This document shows positions 23,001 through 34,190 of a stretch of DNA of 64,000 bases, one piece after another. The stretch lies in the NCBI GenBank assembly GCA_022925895.1, contig JAKSYS010000179.1:30536-94535 (forward strand), written 5' to 3'. Below the pieces are notes generated by a model that saw only the letters and a program-made list of their open reading frames with translations, had not been told where the DNA came from and did not search any database. Position numbers and translations under genes: made by a program. This DNA comes from Fragilaria crotonensis. Its lineage: Eukaryota; Bacillariophyta; Fragilariophyceae; Fragilariales; Fragilariaceae. Each line of letters opens with the position of its first letter. Position 1 is the first letter of the stretch.

Positions 23001-23897
23001 TGACGAAAACACGCATTCTGATGATACTTCAACTCGCCACGACGAGGAGCATATATCCGTTGGTGTCTCATCTTCTGTGTCGTCAACTCAGCCTCCAGAA
23101 AAGGGTCGCCCTAAGCAGAAATCAATTCGCGACGAAAAGCACGACCTACATGACCTCTTCCTCAAGCAGGCAAGAGTGAATGCATGCGCTGCATTAATGC
23201 ACTTGTCAAAGCACTGCGCGGTATCGGTAAGTCTTGCCGACTTCAGTTCTGATATTCGTATGTCTCAATAAGACTTTTGTCTCACTCCGTCGTTTGTGTC
23301 CTTCAGAACTGCTTGGCTGGGAACCCTCTCCTGGTGAAGAGTCTTGTTGAGGTATCGATTGAGTTTGAAAATCCGATCCACACCAAATGCATCGAGCTGG
23401 TTTGCAATCTTACGAGATTCCCTGCGAATGCAGCTCGTCTCGCACGTAACGCTGCTTTGCTGGATGCGTTGATCAGGACCGGCAAGTCAAAGAACCTGGA
23501 CGATAGGATATGGTCTATGAGATCCTTTCAGAACCTGGCTGCCGACTCCTCCAGCAAGGCGATATTGGCCAACAGCCAGGTCCTTACCCTTTTGAGTATA
23601 TGTTCTATGCGGAAAGACTACGACGAGCAGGTTGCTGCCGTGGCCGCTATATATAACCTGTCGACTGAACCTGGCGCTGTGGTGCCTCTCACTAACACGC
23701 GCAATGTGGTGGCTACACTAGTCCACTTGGCTCACAATTCTGACACCACACCTGATGTTCGTGAAATGGCCTGCGACTCCTTGGCAACAATTGGACTATG
23801 GCTCCAAACTTTAGCGGGATCGGGTGCTGTCCCGAAAGGTATCCCCAATGTTCTACTACCAACGCACACGACGAGCGGCTGGCGAAGGTGGGATTAG
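20092..23897 (+). CDS. Large acidic protein with C-terminal armadillo-like repeats (ARM gene 1)
   Basis: Two exons, 20092-23226 and 23307-23897, with an 80 nt phase 0 intron (gtaagt...cttcag); about 1241 residues. The first about 740 residues are acidic and low complexity (repeated SEYTEETV/SDYTEETV/SEFTEVTV motifs), then residues about 745-1240 are ARM/HEAT-type helices: RRSNACGALKVLSQKRKNQV, RVQACAAIATLAKTPLNREF, ARVNACAALMHLSKHCAV. A Gly/Asp/Thr DDGTHDDG tandem insert sits between repeats (about 945-965). The product is probably a scaffold; no known family could be named. A shorter inverted paralogue lies at 25982-28596 with an intron at the homologous position. The run of in-frame sequence is clean. 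Confidence 0.82.
22925..22985 (+). repeat. In-frame minisatellite encoding DDGTHDDG-type repeats
   Basis: Inside ARM gene 1 a 15 nt unit of the type gatgatggaactcac is repeated about four to five times with third-base variation, giving (D-D-G-T-H/R) copies in frame. Unit length is a multiple of three, so copy-number change would not break the gene. Confidence 0.7.
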
Positions 23898-23979
23898 ACG
23901 ACTTGCCATTACTTTTTCATTCATTATGGGACTAGTTAAAAGAGTTACGAAGTCTGTAGAAGTGAGTTTCCATTTCTGC

Positions 23980-24086
23980 CGAGGACACTTCCGCGTCCAT
24001 ATGTATGCTATTTGCCATCATTGTCCACACATCGACACTTCCGCGTCCATACGTATGTTATTTGTCCTCTTTGCCCACGTATCGTA
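23980..24086. repeat. 50 bp tandem duplication overlapping the acetyltransferase 3' end
   Basis: The block starting gacacttccgcgtccatatg at about 23984 is repeated at about 24034 (gacacttccgcgtccatacg), continuing with diverged but alignable sequence to the word 'cccac'. The second copy includes the stop and last codons of the 24058-24630 gene, so the duplication seems to have copied the 3' end of that gene. Confidence 0.65.
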
Positions 24087-24630
24087 AAATTTTTGCCGGA
24101 ACTCCGGCCACCACGACGTTGCTGGGAAAGCTCCTTGTAACAACTGCCCCTGCTCCCACGACGACCCCGTCACCTAGAGTGACCCCGGGAATGATGGTCG
24201 AATTGGCGCCTAGCCAGCAATTGTTGCCCAGGGTTATCGGTGCCGTGGATTCAACACCAGCTGCTCTTGCGTCTGCTTCGAGGGGGTGTGTTGCAGCTGA
24301 AATCACTACGTGAGGTGCAAGGAGGCAGTTGTCACCAATTGTGACAAGATTGCAATCCAAGATTGTGCACCCATGATTGGCGTAGAATCCTTTTCCTACC
24401 TTGAGATTGTACCCATAGTCGCAGTGAAATGGAGATTCAAGAATTGCGTCGTCACGGCCAAGAATTTGCGCCGCTAGTTCCTTGCGCCGCTCGATATCAA
24501 GTGGTGAGGTCTGGTTCAATTCGAAACAAAGGCTTTTCGCTCGGATGCGTTCCTGTGTGAGTTCTGGATCCCAAGCGTCGTATGCCTCGCCGGCAAGCAT
24601 CTTTTCCTTTTCTGTTCGTTCCTCCTTCAT
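24058..24630 (-). CDS. Maltose/galactoside O-acetyltransferase family (left-handed beta-helix)
   Basis: 190 residues from the ATG at 24630 (MKEERTEKEKMLAGEAYDAW), which is where the bacterial Maa/NodL-type N-terminal domain begins ('TEKEKMIAGE'). The hexapeptide repeats follow: FHCDYGYNLKVGKGFYANHG, LDCNLVTIGDNCLLAPHV, ISAATHPLEADAR with the catalytic His, and ITLGNNCWLGANSTIIPGVT to the C-terminal VVVAGVPAKIL. It transfers an acetyl group from acetyl-CoA to a sugar hydroxyl. The frame remains open upstream, and a branch-like CTAAC with a CTGCAG acceptor sits just before the ATG, so a short upstream exon is possible. Such genes in algae are often of bacterial origin; I cannot test that here. 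Confidence 0.9.
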   Translation of the reverse strand: MKEERTEKEKMLAGEAYDAWDPELTQERIRAKSLCFELNQTSPLDIERRKELAAQILGRDDAILESPFHCDYGYNLKVGKGFYANHGCTILDCNLVTIGDNCLLAPHVVISAATHPLEADARAAGVESTAPITLGNNCWLGANSTIIPGVTLGDGVVVGAGAVVTRSFPSNVVVAGVPAKILRYVGKEDK

Positions 24631-25013
24631 TTGGGAAGATGCTTCTGTTTCCTGCAGCGTTGCAGTTAGATTAATGTACAGAGTCAAGATCGTTGGCTGA
24701 GTTGCCCTCTCTACGCAACAAACACAAATTCGAGCAAATGATGAAAGAACGCCCTTTTTTGGATTCGAGGTGATGTATCTTTTCCGTGTCCCATGACAAG
24801 ACGAGTGCCAATTGAGACTCTGTCGTCATTGGCGTAGTACAACGTACCAGATACTAGTACTGTATACGTAGTACAAGTATATTACTTTTGTCCTTGCAAT
24901 CGCACAAATCGTCGACTTTGCGTCCAATGCAGTAAACCACCAGTACTAGTACTCCGTATTAGACAACAGACAACTCATATTTCTTCAACTTCTCTAGTTT
25001 TGAGATCATTTTT

Positions 25014-25709
25014 ATGCGTGTTATGTGGCCTCGATCACTTTCAAGAGCTGTGATGGTTGTGGTGTGTTGCCTTGCATCCATACAAAAGTGTTGGGCATTC
25101 CAAGAGAACATCAAGACTTCCAACTCCGTGCAGCAGGAAGTTATATCACTTGAAAGCTCGCCCCGATATCCTCCAGACCTGCCGCATGGCAATCTCTACC
25201 TCGAGACCCGAGAGCGAACCTCGTTCGATGCTGTGAGCTTTGTTGCCGCCGCGAATTTCATTATCAATATCATGCGACCAGACTCGACTATTTCGATACA
25301 GATGCGAGTTCCCCGTCTGATTTGGGAAATCACTATTATGGTTCTGGCCAAGACGGCTACGATCACTACAGTTCCTGCCATTTACCTCTTGCTAGCATTC
25401 ATTTTGGGATCAACAGCAGTTGTGGATCTTTTTGTGTGGGCGCCACTGTTCGCCACTTTTGCTAGTTTCGAAACTTGCGAAGGAAATGGATTCTTCCAAC
25501 CGCGCAAATGTAGGTCGGACTATACAAAGGGAGTGGGAAGAATGTTGGTTGTGTTTCAGTGCTTAGCGACCGGATTGTTCTACCTCATGTCCGCCATATC
25601 AGCCGTGGGATCCTTCACAACAATGCGCGAGGAGCAAAAGATTGAGCGACAAGTTCGAGCCATGCAACGATGGGACGACCATCTGCGTGCGCGCACTTCT
25701 AATTCGTAG
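25014..25709 (+). CDS. Plastid-targeted membrane protein, function unknown
   Basis: Single exon, 231 residues. The N-terminus (SRAVMVVVCCLASIQKCWAF) is a signal peptide ending in WAF, a diatom plastid-type cleavage context. After a polar linker there is an amphipathic stretch (SFDAVSFVAAANFIINIM), then three hydrophobic segments at about residues 115-135 (AIYLLLAFILGSTAVVDLFV), 137-150 and 180-205 (LVVFQCLATGLFYLMSAISA). The C-terminus is basic and charged (KIERQVRAMQRWDDHLRART). I infer a thylakoid or plastid-envelope protein. No family is recognised. It converges on ARM gene 2. Confidence 0.75.
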   Translation: MRVMWPRSLSRAVMVVVCCLASIQKCWAFQENIKTSNSVQQEVISLESSPRYPPDLPHGNLYLETRERTSFDAVSFVAAANFIINIMRPDSTISIQMRVPRLIWEITIMVLAKTATITTVPAIYLLLAFILGSTAVVDLFVWAPLFATFASFETCEGNGFFQPRKCRSDYTKGVGRMLVVFQCLATGLFYLMSAISAVGSFTTMREEQKIERQVRAMQRWDDHLRARTSNS

Positions 25710-25981
25710 CATCAAAAATGCTTTCGACATGGACCGATCGTTACATACGTTCTCCCTTGTAGGAAGGCCTGAAGAATTGCGCGTGCGCCTGCATCGAATG
25801 TCGCGTCTCAACAGACAACGAGTGCATTCCCCGCGTTTGCTCAATGCCAAGCTGCGCCATCTCTGTGTTGTTATGGTCGCAAGTGTTTGTAGAGGTGTTC
25901 TGTCACATTAGCATAGTAGGCAACACTAACGAAAACCATACTCCTAAAGTTATTAGTATATATCTGAATCAGTTACAATAC

Positions 25982-28596
25982 TCAAGTCCATTGATCGAAG
26001 GTTACGGCTTTCAGGGATGGCACGAAAAGTGAGGGGGCGGCAGTGTTAGAAGATCCAATCGAGCCACTTGTCGCTATCTTACGGAGCCAATGGCTGAGAG
26101 TCGCCAAGGCATCACAAGCAATATACTGCATTTTGACGTCGACATCAGAATCGTGCGCAATCTGCATCAAAGTTGCAAAACACTCGGCTGTATTGCTCAA
26201 GGGGATGAGATTCGCCGGGTCATCTGTCAGATTCTTTAGTCCGGAAATCGCAGCCAATTTTTCTTCGGAGATAGTAGATTGGCGAGCACGCTGACAAAGG
26301 GCTAAGATGAGATCCTTAGTATTGGCAACCTCTTGTCGACAATATCGATCCTGAGATAGGTTCTGAATGGCGAAAAGGGCGTGTTGACGAGCGTCAATAC
26401 TGGTCGACTTCGTAGCTTGTACCATTGCAGGAACGATAATCTTAAGCTTGAAGACGATATGCTTCGCGTTTGCACGATGGCGGGTAACATTTGCGAGAAT
26501 CTTGACTGCGTAGACATGGGACGGGCTGTCGAGGAGTTTGGATATTTCCACCAAGGCTTTCATAAGGCCTTCGTGTCTGGCAAGAGCATACTGAAAGAGG
26601 GAAATAGATTAGGACATCACCAAATGAAAACGGCACAATAGCACAACGAATTGTTGACGTACCGCGTTATCTTTTTTCCTTCACAAGATGTTCCAAGGCC
26701 GCAAAGACGTTCTTTCTGGCTCCGTGGAGGTACTGGTTGGGATCGTTGTCGTAGTTCTCCGCTTTCTTTTTCGATGACAGAGGTGATTGCGGAGTCGGAC
26801 TCGCTTGCGGTGTAACATCCGAGTCGTCGTCAGTGTGAGAGCTGGACACCCCGTACCGATCGGAGCCAGTTCCGGAAGACATCCCACCAGCGTAAGTGGA
26901 AAACGAGTCCAACGGCTCTGAACTATCGTCGTCGTCGGAACTGTCCCAGTGATACCTCTTCTTCTTACCAATCTGCTGCACACTTGGTTCCTTGGGGATG
27001 ATTGGCGCAATGACAGAACAAAGGGCGTTGATCAAACCAGGAACTTGCGCCATCAGCAACCGATTGTCTTGAGTCTTGCAAAGGAAGGCGATAAGGGCAC
27101 AGCATCCTTGTCGACTTTCCTCGTTGTCGTCAACGATAACACCAGACACCGCCTGGACAAGCCCTGGACAGTGAAAGATAGGGAATCCGATTCTCCTTGG
27201 GTATTGCCAGATTAACGAGAGACGCAACTGCTCGCTTTCTTGCTTCGATGTATTCAGCACGAGTTCGATGATCTGGGAAGGCCTCCAAGAGTCCATCTTC
27301 GTCGGTATCTTCCAGGACACTTGCCAATGCTGGTAAAACTCCCACAGTCCAGCACAAAGTCCGTCGATTCGCGGCTGTGGCCGTCAATACTTTAAGCGCT
27401 CCGCACGCATTCTTGCGACGCACCATGAATCCGCGATCCATTGGTTCCCCACTCTCCGGGCTCGCAATATTCGTCAATAGGTCGCTCAAAGTCTTGCTGG
27501 GATTTATCATCTTAGTCTTCACTGTCTCCAAGACTCTCTTTGCGTCGACTGAGAGAATAGGTTCAGTAATTGGTGACCTGGGTACAGAGCCGTCGTACGA
27601 CAAATCCAATGCACTAGTCGAGTAGGAACTAACGACAGAAGCTGCTTCATGAACCGATGTCGTATTTGGACTGCGAAATGCACTCACAGTAGCGTGTTCG
27701 GCTGTGATCATGAGCCCTCGATTGCTGGGGGTCAGTCGAAGGCCGGCTTCATCTAGAGTCGATGTCGATGAAGTAACGGAACCATGATCAACGCCTCGCT
27801 GGCGTGGAGTAAGAAGAGCTACAACGGCGGCAGCGGCATTTTCGTGAAAGATTTCAGAACGATTGAGAATTGACGGAAGGCTGGCTTCCGAGAAGACGTC
27901 GTCCGTTGCATCATCCTCTTCCTTAACTTCATCGAGATTATTGTGGTAGCGCATGTTGGTTTGCGGTCCTTTAGAGAATTCGGCAACCGCCATCTTCCGT
28001 AAACCATCCAACTCTTGCGCCGTCTCTGCGGTTGCAACCTCGCCATCCTCAACCGGATTGACTTCGGCTGTTGGAACTTCAAGTGATGTTTTGACATCGT
28101 CACCACTTTCATCAGCGGCCTTGGGGGCTTCATTTTGTGGTGTTGAAGGGCCCTGGATCATCAACTTAGCATATGCACCACCAGTACCTCTGTGGCGATT
28201 CTTGACTCGGTTCCTCAGAGTTTCTGGTGATGCCGGTGGGATGGGGTCCTTGTTGTCCATTTCTGGGGGATCTGGCAAAGGGAGATGCGGAGGCTTGTTC
28301 GGAACCAAGCGCTCCATCAATTGCTGAGCTGCCTTGGCTCGATTGCCTCGATCTTTCCTGTTTCTCAACAAACGAGACGCAGCAAGTGCATTCTTGGAGA
28401 CATTCGATGTCGGGGATGTCGGCGACGCCGCAGTTGTAGCCACGAGCTTTTTGACGGCGAGGTTGTCCATCAGTTGAGTACTCGCAGACGACGAATTGAG
28501 GGAACGATCGTCCTCCATGGAATTGTATTGCCTGTAAGGACGTTGGCCTTTCCCGCTCGAAGTGGTGGTCGATCGTACTCCTTCGGGGGCACTCAT
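25982..28596 (-). pseudogene. Armadillo-like repeat paralogue (ARM gene 2), reading frame broken twice
   Basis: Exon 1 runs from the ATG at 28596 to 26663, then a 72 nt intron (gtacgt...tttcag, 26662-26591), then exon 2 26590-25982. The homology to ARM gene 1 is clear: RRKNACGALKVLTATAANRR matches RRSNACGALKVLSQKRKNQV, and the intron sits at the same place. Two one-base insertions break the frame: an extra C near 27180 (within ATTCCC, NLAIPKENRIP) and an extra A near 26687 (HLVKEKDNA would follow). Both fall in mononucleotide runs. I call it pseudogene because the frame is broken as given, but consensus error is the simpler explanation. The N-terminal half (SAPEGVRSTT...) is low complexity and unlike that of gene 1. 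Confidence 0.72.
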
Positions 28597-29007
28597 GTAC
28601 CTATCTGAAGTATGGATAAACGATCACCTAACCTCCCCGGTTGTAAGTTGATCAGAGCGACGAAATGCAATTATGATGTTGACCACAACCGTTACAATTA
28701 CATTGGATAGAGATTTGCAGAGACGTGATTTTTAAGTTCTGATGCATTTGTTTTATATCCGTTGCAATTACATGTGCTTATATGCATATAAACGTAGCGA
28801 TGTCGCTCGATTGGCGAGCTCGCGCTCTTCCACTGTCCACTGTCCTACTTAACAATTTTGACAGTAGCGGTACAATGCAATTCGTTACTGACGAGTAGTA
28901 CAGTACTACTACTTAACTTCCAAACACCGAGTCCCGAAATATGGATAGCATCCCGCTGTATGCGGAGTATGTCATATGGATCAATGGTGTATGCTGTACT
29001 GTGTACA
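28597..29007. other. Spacer between ARM gene 2 and the 5.7 kb transposon
   Basis: About 410 nt with no gene. It holds the upstream region of ARM gene 2 on its left side and shows GTAC clusters near the transposon edge (28895-29011). Confidence 0.45.
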
Positions 29008-29011
29008 GTAC

Positions 29012-29040
29012 CAGTTAAAAACCGCTTTGAACCAATAATT
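29012..29040 (+). repeat. Left terminal inverted repeat of the 5.7 kb element (29 bp)
   Basis: Starts CAGTTAAAAACCGCTTTGAA and is perfectly inverted at 34662-34690. The first 11 bases equal the ends of the 737 bp element at 16819. Confidence 0.95.
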
Positions 29041-29905
29041 TACCGCACGATCCGACTAAGGATATCTGTTTCACGCGGCCTCCAGCTTCATTTCCGTTGC
29101 GTTGAGAATTCTTTTCAATGTTCTCGTTTATGCTGAAAATGAATCATTCTTGTACTGGACTAAGTATTCATTGAGTTATCAAACATTCTGAAGGCCTCGC
29201 TTCGGGACTTTTTGGTTCAATGCGGAACATTAAAAAATAAACGTACATTAAGTAAAATCAATAGGTGGGCGCGTAGTTTTTTTCACACGCTTACATGTTT
29301 TCTCGCCAAACAAATTTCTACTGCTACGCACTTGGCAACGTGTATGTTCATATTGTGATTGTGACAGCACCAGATTTCATGGATTACCAAACTAATCACG
29401 TAGATTTCATGGCGCGGTACGAGAGTTCAGGCGCAGCTAAAAATGTCGCAAGCATTGACAAATATAAAGCGCCGTCAGGTAGCATATAAAGTGAGGCCCG
29501 GCTCAACGTGGGAAAAACTCAAACTCCCAAACAATTCTCCCAATCAAAAACTCAGTGCAATGCACTGTAAGACAGATCACTCAAGCTTGCTTTTAAACAA
29601 GTAGAGTAATTCTTGGATCCGATTAACTGTCACCTATTTTTCGTCATCGTACGACACGTTACTTAAGGACCTTGTAGAAAATTTAGCTACAAGTGGAAGC
29701 TGTTCAAGATGGGAGTTTTGTTTCCTTTCCTCGACTTATTTTCTCAATCAATTCACCGCGCCTGCCCTCCCTGCTCTGAATTTGAATTTGAATTCATGCA
29801 CATATTCACGTACATAAATCTGATTTAAAATAAGAATAACTCGACATTTTTTTCACCGTACTGCAGCACCATTCCATTCATTGTTCCCACTCCTATTGTA
29901 TTGAG

Positions 29906-31400
29906 ATGTCTACCGACACCACAACGTTCTTGCAAACAAGCCAAGCCGCGGTGACAAAGTCATTACAGGTGGCTTTGGACGGCGCATCCAAGGATCTGAA
30001 ACACTGGAGAGCGGTTATTCCTTTCCTTATCAGGGCATCCCATGCACCAGGCTCTTTACTAAATGTTCCTTCAGATAGTCATGAGTGCGAGGACATTCTT
30101 GAGTATTTGCAACCTATGTACAAAGGTTACAAGATATACTTCAGTGACAAGTACTCTGCATCCATTTCTAGTGGCGGTGGCTGGAAGGAGCTTCTGAAGG
30201 ACCTTGCAATTGCAGGAATGCAAGGTGGATTCTACCTAATTGGAAATGGTAGTTACAAGGACAAACATATTGTTGTGTGCCGAGGAAGCCGCTTGTATCA
30301 AGGTACTAAGAGGCAGCAGCTGAGTCCCAGCCAGAAGCCGCAATACAGGAATGAAACTTTGCACTCTGATCGCAACAATTCACGTGGAAATGTTGGGAAA
30401 CTTCTTCCCCGCAAGACTCGCACTACTCGTGCAATAGAGAAAGGTTCTGTCTGTCCATTTCGAATGAATATTGGACTGGATTCTTTGGATACTATCTTGC
30501 TGGCGGAACCGGAAATTCTCATCATGCATATCACCCGAAGGTATTGAAAGTTGAGTATGCTGTCCCAACGCGACTTATTGGTGGAGTTGAAAGGACATCC
30601 TAGTTAGCGTTGGTAGCCAAGGCTAATGATGGTGTGGGGAGAAGTATTCATTTCTCTCGATGCAGATACGTGATTCCTAGAAGTCAGGTTAGATACATTA
30701 ATGGGTTTCGGGGTGGGGCCTGCAACAATGATGGTAATTCTGCACTCCGAGACAGTCCTGATCAGAGTCCAATTGACAAGCTTCTTACTTCCTTTCGACC
30801 AAAGGTTTTGATCATTGCGTTCTTTACCATCATCTTCCGCATCAAAACGGGGATGTCACGATGGGTGAGAAATTCCTTCATCCATGGATCAAGATAATGC
30901 GCATCCAACAATAGGAATAATGGTGAATGAGTCATTTGGTGATGACGGTGATCACAATGTTCAGCCTTCTCCACCAACATCCATAAAAGTTGTGCTTCCT
31001 GATAGTGAGGATTTGGACATGCAGTTATTTGCGAGAACACATCGACACTCACTGTTGGTGGATGACAAGCAAGACCTCATGATTGGTTGTGCTTGGACAA
31101 CACCTCCCAGCGCCTATTCAAAATGTTCGGCGAGGTGCTCCACATCGATTGTACTGCCGATACAAATTACGAGGACAGACCGTTCCTCACAATAACTGGG
31201 CGGGACTCGAATGGAAAGATGTTCACTGTTATCCGCGCTTTTCTTCCGAATGAACGTGCCTGGGTTTTCGCTGGTTATTTCAGACAGTAATGCCTTCTTT
31301 GCTTGGAAGGGAATTCATTGGAAGAGTAAAGGTCATTGTGACAGACGGCGATTCACAAGAAACATCACAGCTTGATGAAATGGTTGCCCAACTTGAACCT
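29906..31400 (+). pseudogene. MULE-type transposase remnant
   Basis: Reading frames break several times, but the pieces line up as one protein. An N-terminal piece (ATG at 29906) contains a GCM/WRKY-like zinc pattern, with CPFRMNIGLD followed in another frame by GYYLAGGTGNSHHAYHPK, the Cys...His-x-His layout seen in Mutator-like proteins. Later come GEVLHIDCTADTNYEDRPFL and TGRDSNGKMFTVIRAFLPNE, with the first catalytic Asp of the DDE domain. Then GRVKVIVTDGDSQETSQLDE supplies the second Asp. Coding similarity then ends abruptly near 31380, and the catalytic Glu region is missing. The element is therefore defective as shown. Confidence 0.72.
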
Positions 31401-31912
31401 CAGTTCCGTGACATGTTCCTTACTGAATGCGTCCCTGTCAATAGTCCTTCCGTCAAGTATGTGCAATACGACCCCAACACAAAATAATCCGCAATCAATT
31501 CCATTGAGTTGCTGTGGACACTCCTGGTATTTGAGCTTCTCAAGTACTTCATAATGCGCGTTGCAAATGATTGTGTTCGGGTCTATAACACGAAACACAA
31601 GAAGTCATTCACTTCTGCCACAATTTCTGATGAGTCTGAAGGAAGATTTGCGGACGCTCTTGTGGAGCGTCGCAAGAATCGTAAGTGAATATTGATGAAG
31701 AAGTCAGGGCAGGCCTGGTTGAAATCGACAACAAAGACAAAGAAATGCACGTCCTCAACAACGGGGACGATGAGCCTGTTCACACAGTCATTGTGCAAGT
31801 CAAAACGTGTTCGAGACGAGAACGAATCTTGCAATTTTCTTTTCCTTGTACGTAGATGTTCCACCAGTCGTATCTTCAAACAAGGCATTGTTTGCAGCCA
31901 TGTATGGCGCAC
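31365..31912 (-). pseudogene. ULP1-like cysteine protease (C48 type) remnant carried by the transposon
   Basis: On the minus strand, LIVPVVEDVHFFVFVVDF supplies the family's catalytic His context, and CPQQLNGIDCGLFCVGVVLH supplies the oxyanion Gln and the DCG catalytic Cys. About one frame change separates the two (near 31600). The family cleaves SUMO or related ubiquitin-like modifiers. The 3' end overlaps the truncated transposase on the opposite strand, which suggests the copy formed by an internal deletion joining two genes tail to tail. Upstream coding sequence continues in pieces to about 33867. Confidence 0.7.
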
Positions 31913-32281
31913 AGCGAGAGACCCAAGAAGAACTTTATCAGAAGACTTTGCTGCCGGTGGTGGTGGTGCAGCGCACTGGATGAGCAGTTTAGGAGTCGGG
32001 TATTCAACATTCTTCCATGTATGAGCGCACCCACATCTTGTCTTATTACACGCTCCTGCACGCCGTACCGCGGATCACCAGGAAAGTGTGTCTGCTGGTT
32101 CTTTTGGCTTCTTCCTCACCATTGTTTTGCTTGAGGCAAATGGGAGGTCCGAGTTACCCTGAAGGTTACCTTAGCTTTGTTGTGTTGTGTCGTTGTGTCA
32201 TGCGGCGAAACAACAAACACGTATTTTGTGATACTGTTTTGAAAATCCTGGTTATTGCGTACGTTACCCTACGGTGTTATT

Positions 32282-32563
32282 GAAAAATGGAAAGATAACA
32301 GGTGTTTTTGAGAATAACGTATTATCAATAACACCGTCTAAGTTTTACACTAATTACAATAACACCTTTTAAGATTTCGTATTATCAATAACACCGTCTA
32401 AGTTTTACACTAATTACAATAACACCTTTTAAGATTTCGTCATTATCAATAACACCGTCTAAGTTTTGCACTAATTACAATAACACCTTTTAAGATTTCG
32501 CATTATTACAATAACACCGTTTGCAGCGGCAGAAAAATGGAAAGATAACACGTGTTTCTGAGA
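32282..32563. repeat. 60 bp tandem repeat flanked by a direct repeat
   Basis: Three near-identical copies of a 60-61 bp unit (starting tatcaataacaccgtctaag, ending aacaccttttaagatttcg) occupy about 32325-32520. The array is flanked by a direct repeat of gaaaaatggaaagataacan (32282-32301 and 32531-32550) that continues with gtgttt-tgagaat. The word ataacaccgt and its inverse acggtgttat recur around it, giving dyad symmetry. Confidence 0.8.
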
Positions 32564-32896
32564 ATTCCCCTTCAATTATTGCAGGACTCCAGCCTGAAGT
32601 ACCCTGAACTTTGCTGCAGTAAAGGAGCCGAACAATAAGTTTTGCTCCTCAACATTGCTTGCACTCGGCTCACAGAGCGACGTACAGTGCCTAAGCACCC
32701 TCCCATCCCAACTTATTGCCACGCCATGGGTAAGCTTCAGCGAGTCCATGAAAGTTATTCCCGCCTCGTCAACCCCAACCACATTGGGCATTACAAAATA
32801 CCAATTTTAGCTGCACCGGAATCGTTTCGGTCCAAACGCTGAACCCAGGTGAGGCATCCCAAACATCAAAATGGGAAGCGTTCATGAGGTTGACAC

Positions 32897-33867
32897 TCAT
32901 GTCAATGGAGAAGCCCACACGAAGAAAGTGGCCATCGCCATCCATAGGTGGAACTGGGGATGCCTGAATCGGCCTCCAGCTCTTGGATCATCGTGAGCGT
33001 CAGGAAACAATGCCTCCCCACAATCGAAAGACTCTGAACGAACTCTCGCAGAACTGGCTGGGACCAACAAATTGGTTGTGTACGCACTCATTCCCACCCC
33101 ATCACGGTGAATCACGAGTCCCAATCGGCGGAAGCAAGATCGACGGGCGTCAATGCTCGATTCAAGACGACATCCATCAGAATGAATTCTTGCAAACGAG
33201 CTTACAGAGCCGGATGGACGGAAGACATCGTCCTCACGAAGGGATTCCAATTGCTGTATTTGGAAACGCGGATAGCCACCACCCGATAATCCCAACACCT
33301 CTTGCAGCCCATCCGCAATCCACCGAATGGGAGTGTAGCAAATCGTGGGCTCGACATGTTTGGCACTTTCGGCTTCGTTTTTAACGCATGTCGAGAAGAA
33401 CTCATCGAAACCCCCCCTCAAGTCCCCCGGCAAACACTTCAGAAGGACGTCCAGCACTTGTAACTGTGAGGGGACGCGTTTCCGAACGGACCGAATTTTC
33501 GGTTTCCTACCCTTCCGACCTCTCCGATGTTTTCCGGCATGATGATGCGATTGCACAGGGTTAACAGCAGGGACAGGAACGCCAACATTTGCTGCCTGCC
33601 CGGAAGCCACAACCCTAGTAGGCGTGCGAGATTAAGAATGGAGGAGCGACATGGATTCGTCAGCACCCTCGTGGCCAACACGTCGTTTGCGGCATTCCTC
33701 GGGAACAATCCCGCAACAACACCACTTACAACATGATCATCGACAGCGCTATGCGTCATCACAAAGATGAGGCTGCACGAGGCTGCTACCGGTTCGGGCG
33801 GAAAAACGAACAATCCCTGGCAACCCACTCCACAGTTGTGGCAGAGCGTGATCAATCGGGAAAGCAA
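32897..33867 (-). pseudogene. Decayed minus-strand coding sequence inside the transposon
   Basis: Protein-like stretches on the minus strand alternate between frames: PSQLQVLDVLLKCLPGDLRG, FDEFFSTCVKNEAESAKHVE, ICYTPIRWIADGLQEVLGLS and, in another frame, FVQSLSIVGRHCFLTLTMIQ. This looks like the upstream part of the same large gene that ends in the ULP1-like domain. A basic KHRRGRKGRKPKIRSVRKR stretch could be nuclear targeting. No family is recognised for this part. Confidence 0.5.
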
Positions 33868-34190
33868 GCTGTCACGTCCAAGGGTGCCGCCGGTTCGTAC
33901 GAAAAAACAAGCAATCCCTGATGACCCACTCCACAGTTATGGCAGAGCGTGATCGATCGGGAAAGCAAGCTGTCACGTCCAAGGGTGCCGCCGGTTCGTA
34001 CGAAAAAACAAGCAATCCCTGACGACCCACTCCACAGTTATGGCAGAGCGTGATCGATCGGGAAAGCAAGCTGTCACGTCCAAGGGTGCCGCCGGTTCGT
34101 ACGAAAAAACAAGCAATCCTTGACGACCCACTCCACAGTTATGGCAGAGCGTGATCGATCGGGAAAGCAAGCTGTCACGTCCGAGGATGC
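33776..34190. repeat. 101 bp tandem repeat, about four copies
   Basis: The word cccactccacag begins at 33824, 33925, 34026 and 34127, an exact 101 nt period. Each unit carries cagagcgtgatcgatcggga and the gccgccggttcgtacgaaaa block, with few differences between copies. A partial diverged copy precedes the array (from about 33776). Because 101 is not a multiple of three, the frame rotates from copy to copy. Confidence 0.93.

Noticed and set aside
20092-23271. Possible kinase or receptor role of the large acidic protein
   Set aside because: No kinase or membrane motif was found; only ARM-like repeats are supported.
30762-31052. Minus-strand 96-residue frame opposite the transposase remnant
   Set aside because: No recognisable motif; coding potential belongs to the plus-strand transposase pieces.
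33776-34190. Possible CRISPR array
   Set aside because: The repeat is continuous (101 bp period, no unique spacers) and lies in a eukaryotic transposon.
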